This document shows, piece after piece, positions 1 to 5,067 of a stretch of 5,067 nt of DNA. This DNA is from SIG622 sp045596605 (GTDB taxonomy: Bacteria; Bacillota; Clostridia; Oscillospirales; CAG-382). The notes under the pieces were generated by a model that was not told the DNA's origin, did no database searches, and worked only from the letters and a program-made list of their open reading frames with translations. The stretch spans positions 1-5,067 of the forward strand of contig JAZOCR010000125.1 in the NCBI GenBank assembly GCA_045596605.1. The letters run 5' to 3'. The position numbers were made by a program, and so were the translations under genes. How positions within the stretch are numbered: position 1 is the first letter of the stretch; each line of letters starts with the position of its first letter.

Positions 1-5
1 GTCAT
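1..5 (-). CDS. 5' end of a downstream minus-strand gene (start codon only)
   Basis: An ATG on the minus strand (complement of 3-5) lies 6 nt after a strong AGAGGTG ribosome binding site, downstream of a good promoter. Only the start codon and two bases (AC, so residue 2 is probably Thr) are inside the window, so the product cannot be named. The gene has its own promoter and lies beyond the terminator of the clpC operon, so it is probably a separate transcription unit in the same direction. Confidence 0.7.
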
Positions 6-11
6 TAGAAT

Positions 12-18
12 CACCTCT
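12..18 (-). promoter_or_regulatory. Ribosome binding site of the downstream gene
   Basis: The minus strand reads AGAGGTG, a close match to the anti-Shine-Dalgarno complement. It is spaced 6 nt (ATTCTA) from the ATG at 5-3. This is much stronger than the sequence in front of the pseudo-ATPase start at 2915, and it fixes the start of the downstream gene. Confidence 0.8.
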
Positions 19-29
19 TGAAATTTATT

Positions 30-41
30 GAATCCGGATTC
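30..41. promoter_or_regulatory. Perfect 12-bp palindrome at the predicted transcription start (candidate operator)
   Basis: GAATCCGGATTC is a perfect 12-bp palindrome. It begins about 7-8 bp downstream of the -10 box at 49-54, so it covers the expected +1 position and the first transcribed bases. As RNA it would give only a 4-bp stem with a 4-nt loop, so a DNA-binding site for a dimeric regulator is more plausible than an RNA hairpin. Operator function is inference, and the regulator is unknown. Confidence 0.45.
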
Positions 42-48
42 TGATATT

Positions 49-77
49 ATTATAACACACATCAAATGCCAAAACAA
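49..77 (-). promoter_or_regulatory. Sigma-A-type promoter with extended -10, for the gene leaving the left edge
   Basis: The minus strand carries a perfect TATAAT at 54-49, preceded by TG one base upstream (TGTTATAAT, an extended -10). TTGTTT at 77-72 is a partial -35 match (3 of 6), with an exact 17-bp spacer. Predicted initiation near position 42 gives a 5' leader of about 37 nt that contains the palindrome at 30-41 and the ribosome binding site at 12-18. Confidence 0.75.
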
Positions 78-84
78 TAACTTG

Positions 85-126
85 TTTTTCGAACTGTGAC
101 GCAACCTGTGGTTGAGTTCGCAAAAA
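85..126. repeat. Imperfect inverted repeat between the terminator and the next promoter
   Basis: TTTTT-CGAACT (85-95) is matched by AGTTCG-C-AAAAA (115-126), with one unpaired C. Inside it, CAACC (102-106) pairs with GGTTG (110-114) across a TGT loop, leaving GTGACG (96-101) as a one-sided bulge. Neither strand has a run of T after the hairpin, so it is not itself an intrinsic terminator. Its left arm on the minus-strand transcript is the U-tract of the terminator at 121-159. It could be a protein site upstream of the -35 box or part of a composite terminator. Its role is unknown. Confidence 0.45.
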
Positions 127-159
127 GAATGGCGCACCTGCTTTATGGCAGGTGCGCCA
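121..159 (-). terminator. Intrinsic terminator of the clpC / pseudo-P-type ATPase operon
   Basis: TGGCGCACCTGC (130-141) and GCAGGTGCGCCA (148-159) form a perfect 12-bp GC-rich stem closed by a 6-nt loop. On the minus strand the stem is followed by TTCTTTTTG (complement of 121-129), the U-rich tract expected of Rho-independent termination. It begins about 30 nt after the stop codon of the 908-residue gene. The plus-strand side has only a distant TTTTT, so function on the minus strand is preferred. Confidence 0.9.
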
Positions 160-188
160 AACCGTGTCCTTTTTAATTTATATATGCT

Positions 189-2915
189 CTATTTATGCGC
201 ATCAAAAAACTGATATATTTTTGTAAGAATCACAGGAATAAGCGAAAGTCCGACGCATACGGCAGGCAAAATTACACCGTATCCTTTAAAAATTTCAAGC
301 ATTCCAAAAGAAGCAACCAGCAAAGCGCCAAGTATAGCCTCTGCTACCGCCCAGATAAACGGGAAATGTGCCGGCGCTTTTCTCGTGCTTGTTTTCATTA
401 TACAAAACAGTGACACAAGGCATTTTGATAAGTAGAAAGTCAAGAATGCACAGCCCGTGGCAACACGAATATTCTGCGCCGTAAATATTCCTGCAAGCAG
501 TGAAACAAAGGACGCACAGCCCACACTTACACCGGCAAAAAACGATTTCGGAATTATTTTTGAAATCTTATAAAAATCATAAAAGTCATGTGGCTCATCT
601 GAAATAATACTTTCCGGTGTTCTTATAAGTGCAGTCATAAGCACAAGAGCAAGGTCTGTCACAAGCGTCGCACAACAAAGCTGCGGAATATCCATCGGCA
701 AAGCACCATGGGTAAAAAAGGCTGAGATTATTCCGAAAAAGCAATATGTAAGCGTCGCAATTTGCGCAAACATCAGATATCCTGCAGATAGCGATGCGCA
801 CCTAATCATATTACGACATATGCAAAGAGTTCTGTAAATGACGTCAATTCCACCGCTTTTTGAATGTATATCCGATACTCTGCGAAGAGTTTTTGGCGCA
901 TCCTTGCCAAAGGATATAAGCACGTCACCCTCTGACATATCGAAGGCATCTCCGGGCTTGTCTGCTGCAACAGCAACGATTTTTTCACTATACTTCTTGC
1001 TTCTCACAACCGCACGCTTCTGAAGCGATGAAAGTCCCATATAAAGAGTGTAGCTTTCAAGGTCATCTGAATACACGTTTTCATCAAGAGAAGCAAAGCT
1101 TTTTGCGGTAATATAGTTATCCGTATCAGACAGTATACCAAGCTTTTTCGCATCTCCAAGCACCATATCAGAGGCGACACCGGCGAAAAGCACAGGCGAA
1201 ATGCCGTATTTACGAAGAATTTTTACATATTTTGATGAGTTATAATTCACTCTTGTGCCAAGCACTACAAACCCTGCAAAAACAAAGTCACTGTGAAAGT
1301 CACTTCTTTTCACAACGGAGCACGGCTTATAGCATACCGCAACAACTCTGCAGCTTTCGTTGTTTTCATAAGACTTTGCATTTTCAAGTATTCTTTCCTG
1401 CATAGCCTTATCAAGCTTTACAGCATCACCGTCAATATCATAAAAAGAGCATTTTTTAAGAACTTGTGCCGCACTGCCTTTGCTTATAAGAAGTGTTTTA
1501 CCGTGGAAAAAAGTAAACACCGCCGAAAGAGAGCCGTTTATATCGTGAAATTCCGATATTCTTCTGATATACCTTTTCTGCGTACTCTCGCTTACAATGC
1601 CGATTTCCTTTGCGCCCTCAAGCACAGCAAGTCCTTCAATATCGCCGCAAACAGTCTGATTACCCGATTTATCGCTTTTATAATACAGCTCACTCGAACA
1701 AAGAAGAAGCTCTGTAAGTCTTGCAATGTTTTTTGCGTTATCAGCGTTAAAATCAAGGCTTCTGCCGATATAACAAGCTTCGGGAACCATTTTGTCAATG
1801 CTGTAAAGAGTTGAGCCGCAGCAAAAAATACTTTTTGAAAGCACAAGCTTTTCTGCACTGTCGAAATTTTTTACGGTTACTCCCTGTCGCACAAGTCTTG
1901 CGCTGCCTATAGCAAAGGGCACGGAAACGCATATCTCATAAAAAAACATAGGAGCGCAGGCTGTCACAACTATTCCAAACATAAAAGCATCAGACAGAGC
2001 TACCTGTGCAACAATTCCCAGAACAAATATGCAAGTACCTCCAAACAGTCCGCACACCCTCATAACCGAGGCGATTTTTTCTATGGTTGCAAGTACGGAA
2101 TTTTCCTCTGAGTATCCACGCTCTTTTATTGAAGAAGTTCCAAAGGCACTCCGTCTTGTAAATCTTGACGCCACACCGTAGGTGCGGTTTTTTTCAACGT
2201 AATACTCCTCTACGTCCTCGTTTATAGTAATGATTTTTTTCGCCTGCGAAAGTGTAATTCTTTCATCAATCACAACTGCAAGTGCATTACCGCTTGTCAC
2301 CGCAGAGCCCTTGAAAACCATATTCTTTTTTAGCCTCAGCGGAATTTCAGACATTTGCATCGGAAAAAAACCTGCGTCTTTACCAACCGGCTTTACTCTT
2401 TTGCCGTTGTATTTTTCGATAACGCAGAGATTTTCACTCTCAACAAGCCTTAAGTCCAGGGGGGCGATATCTCCCTTGCTGAGAACAAGTACGTCTCCAC
2501 GCACAAGCGCAGAAGCCTTTACGCTTTTCACCTTTCCGTCACGCAGAACACGGTACACATCTTCCGTAATTCTGTCCCTTGTTACGTACTCAGATATAAG
2601 CCGCAAAAGTGTTCTGATAAGCGCACAGGCAAAAACAAACCCAATAATTATATTGAGTGCCGCCGTGCTGCTTTTTGCAAACACCTGACAGAAAAGCGCC
2701 GAAATAACAAGCATAAGCACGGAAAAATCGCAAAGGATTGTGCCGACACTTGCAAAGAAAGTCGTGAGCGGATGAAAAAACTCACGGATTTCCTTTGCCG
2801 CCGCATCTGTCTCGGTACTTCTCAGCAGCGCCGCCGAGGAGCTGAGTCCTTTTTCAAAATCAGTCCCGAGAAGCAAAGATAGCTCACTTCTCGAAAACAA
2901 ACACCAGTTAAGCAT
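189..2915 (-). CDS. P-type cation ATPase-like membrane protein lacking catalytic motifs (probable pseudo-ATPase)
   Basis: This is a 908-residue protein with the layout of a type II (Ca2+/cation) P-type ATPase and a length typical of that group. In order it has a cytoplasmic N-terminus (1-50), M1-M2 (about 57-106), the actuator domain (about 107-230), M3-M4 (about 284-337), the P/N/P domains (about 340-690) and M5-M10 (about 707-900). Recognisable family sequence includes GDI around 148, NMVFKGSAVTSG at 198-209, KGS at 479-481, and LVTD at 751-754 in M6. The catalytic residues are changed. DKTGTLT aligns with C365-C-G-S-T-L-Y, TGES with G171-K-R-V, DPPR with T554-R-V-N, TGD with A578-G-V and GDGVND with A651-DKPGD; the PEGL motif of M4 is missing. 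An ordinary ATP-driven pump is therefore unlikely. The protein is also Cys-rich (29 Cys). The ATG is preceded directly by an in-frame TAA, so translation cannot start further upstream. The start overlaps the clpC stop by 8 bp and has only a weak ribosome binding site, so coupled translation is likely. The frame is intact, which argues against a pseudogene. Its role is unknown. A scaffold, sensor or membrane partner of ClpC is inference. Confidence 0.88.
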   Translation of the reverse strand: MLNWCLFSRSELSLLLGTDFEKGLSSSAALLRSTETDAAAKEIREFFHPLTTFFASVGTILCDFSVLMLVISALFCQVFAKSSTAALNIIIGFVFACALIRTLLRLISEYVTRDRITEDVYRVLRDGKVKSVKASALVRGDVLVLSKGDIAPLDLRLVESENLCVIEKYNGKRVKPVGKDAGFFPMQMSEIPLRLKKNMVFKGSAVTSGNALAVVIDERITLSQAKKIITINEDVEEYYVEKNRTYGVASRFTRRSAFGTSSIKERGYSEENSVLATIEKIASVMRVCGLFGGTCIFVLGIVAQVALSDAFMFGIVVTACAPMFFYEICVSVPFAIGSARLVRQGVTVKNFDSAEKLVLSKSIFCCGSTLYSIDKMVPEACYIGRSLDFNADNAKNIARLTELLLCSSELYYKSDKSGNQTVCGDIEGLAVLEGAKEIGIVSESTQKRYIRRISEFHDINGSLSAVFTFFHGKTLLISKGSAAQVLKKCSFYDIDGDAVKLDKAMQERILENAKSYENNESCRVVAVCYKPCSVVKRSDFHSDFVFAGFVVLGTRVNYNSSKYVKILRKYGISPVLFAGVASDMVLGDAKKLGILSDTDNYITAKSFASLDENVYSDDLESYTLYMGLSSLQKRAVVRSKKYSEKIVAVAADKPGDAFDMSEGDVLISFGKDAPKTLRRVSDIHSKSGGIDVIYRTLCICRNMIRCASLSAGYLMFAQIATLTYCFFGIISAFFTHGALPMDIPQLCCATLVTDLALVLMTALIRTPESIISDEPHDFYDFYKISKIIPKSFFAGVSVGCASFVSLLAGIFTAQNIRVATGCAFLTFYLSKCLVSLFCIMKTSTRKAPAHFPFIWAVAEAILGALLVASFGMLEIFKGYGVILPAVCVGLSLIPVILTKIYQFFDAHK
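2908..2915 (-). other. 8-bp stop/start overlap between clpC and the pseudo-ATPase gene
   Basis: The minus strand reads ATGCTTAA: the ATG of the membrane protein gene begins 5 nt before the TAA of clpC. The sequence just upstream (GGTTGAAGTAA) has no good Shine-Dalgarno match; a GAAAGG lies about 20 nt away. Termination-reinitiation coupling would give both proteins from one mRNA. There is no room for a separate promoter in the junction itself. Confidence 0.85.
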
Positions 2916-5067
2916 TTACTTCAACCACTGTAAGCCTTTCGTCCTCGCAGTCAAGATATAGACCACGTATTTTTGCATCGTAATGTGAAATAATTATTTC
3001 CGCAGCCTTATCCTCGACCTCGGTCTGAATAAATCTGCGAAGATTTCTTGCACCGAATTTTCTGCTGTAAGACTTTTCGGCAATATATTTTACAGCCTCC
3101 TCTGAATATCCGAGAGTAATATTCTTTTCAGAGAGAGATACTCTCAAATCTTCAAGCATAATCTTTGCAATAGAAGCAAAGTTTTCACGTGTCAGCTGAT
3201 TAAATACGATAATTTCATCAATTCTATTTATAAACTCAGGACGCAGAAATTCTGAAAGTGCCTTCATTATTCTGTCCCTTGCTATACTTCCCTCACTCTC
3301 TGAGAAGCCTATTGAATTCATGCCAGTGCTTGAACCTGCGTTTGTTGTAAGAACAAGCATAGTATTTTCAAAATTAACCTCTCGTCCCTGCGCATCGGTA
3401 ATTTTGCCGTCATCAAGTATCTGAAGAAGAATATTCATAACGTCGGGGTGTGCCTTTTCTATTTCATCAAACAGCACAACGCTGTAGGGTCTTCTTCTGA
3501 TTTTCTCGGTAAGCTGCCCTGCCTCATCATAGCCAACGTATCCGGGAGGAGCTCCTATAATTCTTGATACTGCGTGCTTTTCCATAAACTCTGACATATC
3601 AAGACGAATAAGTGCTTCTGGAGAATCAAAGAGGTCATTTGCGATAGTCTTTACAAGCTCGGTTTTTCCGACGCCCGTAGGACCTGCAAATATAAAGGAA
3701 ACCGGCTTTTTCTTTGCCGCAATTCCTGCTCTTGAACGCTTTATTGCCTTGGCACATACGCTAATCGCCTTATCCTGACCGACAATTCTTGTCTTAAGTC
3801 TTTCCTCAAGCTTGTCTATTCTTATAAATTCGCTCTCGTTTATATTGCTTGCGGGAATACCCGTCCATATTTCAATAACGTGGGAAAGATGCTCAGGGAG
3901 AAGCGTTACCGTTTCTGCAGCACTCTTGAATTTTTCGTATTCTTTTGAAAGCTCAAGCTCACGGGTTTTAAGCTCTGCAAGCTCTTTGAAAACTTCAACG
4001 TTATCTCCGTCAGCAGTGTTAGCCTGGATAGCATCTCTGCGTGACGCAATTTCCGAAAGCTCAGCCTCTATCTCCTGATATTTTGCAATGCTAATATCGT
4101 TTATTGAAAGGAAAGACGCAGCCTCATCAAGAAGGTCAATCGCCTTATCCGGCAAAAATCTGTCAGTTATATATCTTTCGGAATATACTACCGCTTTCCT
4201 GACAGTTTCGGACGGAATTTTAACACCGTGAAAATCCTCATAATAGCTCTTTATTCCTTCAAGAATTTCTATGCTGTCAGCTATTGACGGCTCGTTTATC
4301 ATAACAGGCTGGAAACGACGCTCAAGTGCCGCATCCTTTTCTATATACTTTCTGTATTCGGAAAGTGTGGTCGCACCGATAACCTGAATTTCGCCACGGG
4401 AAAGTGCGGGCTTTAAGATGTTACCTGCGTTCATGCCACCCTCTGCGTTACCTGCAGAGACGATAGAGTGTATTTCGTCAATTACAAGAATGATGTTACC
4501 GAGCTTTTTAACCTCCTCGATAAGTCCCTTCATTCTGTTTTCAAACTGACCTCTGAACTGAGTTCCGGCAACAAGGCTTGTCATATCCACAAGATAAACT
4601 TCTTTATCTGAAAGCTTTTTCGGAACGTCACCACTTGCAATTTTGAGTGCAAGTGCTTCGGCAACGGCAGTTTTGCCCACACCCGGCTCACCAATCAGGC
4701 AAGGATTGTTTTTCTGTCTGCGGCAAAGAATCTGCATTATTCTTTCGAGCTCTCTGCTTCTGCCGATAACCCTGTCAATTTCGCCACTTTTTGCTTTATC
4801 GGTAAGATTTACGCAAAAAGCCTCAAGATTTTTTCTGCCCTTTTTCTTTTTCTTCTTTTCCTTTTTATCGGGATTGTCCCCTTCGTCTTCGTCGCTGTAA
4901 TCGTTTTTGGCTACGCTTGCAGCACCGAAAATCGAGCCGAGATTTATTGACGGAGCGTGTCCGGCATTTTCCTCGTCGTCCTCATAATCATCGTCGCTGT
5001 CAGCGCCCGAAAGTCCGCCAAAGCCGTTCTGAAGCAAGTCGGAGGCCCAAGCGGTCTTAGGAAGACA
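2908..5067 (-). CDS. clpC: ClpC-type AAA+ unfoldase, 5' end outside the window
   Basis: This is an HSP100 unfoldase that would thread substrate proteins into ClpP using ATP. The 719 visible residues contain, by position: a charged linker (4831-5007); D1 with Walker A GEPGVGKT (4669-4692), Walker B VIDEIH and arginine-finger region ALERRF; a ClpC-sized middle domain of about 55 residues (YQEIEAEL to YEKF), predicted helical; and D2 with Walker A GPTGVGKT (3661-3684), Walker B LFDEIEK, NRIDE, and sensor-2 GARNLRR. An IGF tripeptide at 3304-3312 sits at the ClpP-docking loop position, so a ClpP partner is expected. ClpB would have a much longer middle domain and no such loop. The D2 pore loop GYVGY is normal, while the D1 pore loop is QFRG rather than the usual KYRG. 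A TTG at 5037-5035 is not the real start, because the frame stays open to 5067 and the Clp N-domain should lie upstream. The gene overlaps the pseudo-ATPase gene by 8 bp. The usual ctsR-mcsA-mcsB context cannot be assessed here. Confidence 0.95.
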   Translation of the reverse strand, partial: CLPKTAWASDLLQNGFGGLSGADSDDDYEDDEENAGHAPSINLGSIFGAASVAKNDYSDEDEGDNPDKKEKKKKKKGRKNLEAFCVNLTDKAKSGEIDRVIGRSRELERIMQILCRRQKNNPCLIGEPGVGKTAVAEALALKIASGDVPKKLSDKEVYLVDMTSLVAGTQFRGQFENRMKGLIEEVKKLGNIILVIDEIHSIVSAGNAEGGMNAGNILKPALSRGEIQVIGATTLSEYRKYIEKDAALERRFQPVMINEPSIADSIEILEGIKSYYEDFHGVKIPSETVRKAVVYSERYITDRFLPDKAIDLLDEAASFLSINDISIAKYQEIEAELSEIASRRDAIQANTADGDNVEVFKELAELKTRELELSKEYEKFKSAAETVTLLPEHLSHVIEIWTGIPASNINESEFIRIDKLEERLKTRIVGQDKAISVCAKAIKRSRAGIAAKKKPVSFIFAGPTGVGKTELVKTIANDLFDSPEALIRLDMSEFMEKHAVSRIIGAPPGYVGYDEAGQLTEKIRRRPYSVVLFDEIEKAHPDVMNILLQILDDGKITDAQGREVNFENTMLVLTTNAGSSTGMNSIGFSESEGSIARDRIMKALSEFLRPEFINRIDEIIVFNQLTRENFASIAKIMLEDLRVSLSEKNITLGYSEEAVKYIAEKSYSRKFGARNLRRFIQTEVEDKAAEIIISHYDAKIRGLYLDCEDERLTVVEVNA
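4831..5007 (-). other. Acidic then lysine-rich low-complexity linker in ClpC
   Basis: Just before the D1 module the protein has two acidic clusters (DSDDDYEDDEEN and YSDEDEGD), then DKKEKKKKKKGRK with six consecutive lysines coded at 4840-4857. The DNA here is an almost pure purine tract on the minus strand. In typical ClpC the N-domain/D1 linker is short and weakly charged. This segment is probably disordered, with strong opposite charges. Its function is unknown; self-masking of charge or docking to a partner is speculation. Confidence 0.75.

Noticed and set aside
1..188. CRISPR repeats, tRNA, riboswitch or insertion-sequence ends in the intergenic region
   Set aside because: No direct repeats with spacers, no cloverleaf and no IS-like terminal repeats with a target duplication are visible. 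The leader of the downstream gene is only about 37 nt, too short for a known riboswitch class.
1293..1814. A 173-codon open frame on the plus strand
   Set aside because: It lies wholly antisense to the nucleotide-binding region of the pseudo-ATPase gene, whose family similarity is clear, and its translation has no recognisable domain. I treat it as a shadow frame.
2230..2688. A 152-codon open frame on the plus strand
   Set aside because: It is antisense to the actuator-domain coding region. The Ser/Thr/Leu-rich, low-information translation is what the complement of this codon usage produces.
189..2915. Functional cation pump (plain P-type ATPase annotation)
   Set aside because: Overall homology would produce this label automatically, but the acceptor Asp, TGES, TGD and PEGL are all missing, so transport driven by ATP hydrolysis is not supported.
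189..2915. Decaying pseudogene
   Set aside because: There is no stop or frameshift in 908 codons, all ten membrane segments are intact, translation is coupled to clpC and the gene ends in a clean terminator. Random decay would be expected to break the frame before changing several motifs.
4840..4869. Programmed frameshift in the lysine codon tract
   Set aside because: The runs read G-AAA-AAG, not the efficient A-AAA-AAG heptamer, and the zero frame continues into a complete conserved D1 domain. There is no sign that a shifted product is needed.
4643..4900. An 85-codon plus-strand frame with a run of Phe
   Set aside because: The poly-Phe is simply the complement of the ClpC lysine tract, and the frame is antisense to the D1 Walker A region.
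5035..5037. TTG as the start codon of the ClpC-like gene
   Set aside because: The frame remains open upstream to the window edge, no good ribosome binding site is seen, and a ClpC needs its N-domain upstream. The gene is treated as truncated by the window.

Overview
This window looks like a chromosomal segment from a moderately low-GC Firmicute, most likely in Clostridia (Oscillospiraceae-like). That placement rests on the ClpC-type ATPase, the AGAGGTG ribosome binding site, the TATAAT-type promoter and the base composition. It is inference, because no marker gene is present. All genes read on the minus strand, from high to low coordinates.

Layout in transcription order: (1) 5067-2908 is the 3' part of a clpC-like gene, open to the right edge. 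It encodes both AAA+ modules, a middle domain and a ClpP-docking loop, and begins with an unusual acidic-then-lysine-rich linker. (2) 2915-189 overlaps the end of clpC by 8 bp. It encodes a 908-residue membrane protein with the full architecture of a P-type cation ATPase (10 membrane segments, actuator, nucleotide-binding and phosphorylation domains), but its catalytic motifs are replaced. (3) 188-6 is a 183-bp intergenic region. It holds a strong intrinsic terminator, a second imperfect inverted repeat, an extended -10 promoter, a perfect 12-bp palindrome at the predicted transcription start and a strong ribosome binding site. (4) The start codon of another minus-strand gene lies at 5-3 and the rest of that gene is outside the window.

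The main result is the second gene. The phosphorylated Asp of the DKTGT motif is Cys (C365-C366-G-S-T-L), TGES of the actuator domain is GKRV, the TGD loop is AGV, GDGVND is ADKPGD, DPPR is TRVN, and the PEGL motif of M4 is absent. The reading frame is nevertheless intact over 908 codons and the fold-defining sequence around each motif is still recognisable. This points to a retained pseudoenzyme rather than a pump or a decaying pseudogene. Its overlap with clpC suggests co-translation and possibly a shared function, such as membrane recruitment, sensing or substrate delivery for the Clp unfoldase. That functional link is inference. The ClpC-like partner keeps its ATPase motifs, so the pair combines an active AAA+ unfoldase with an apparently inactive P-type ATPase.
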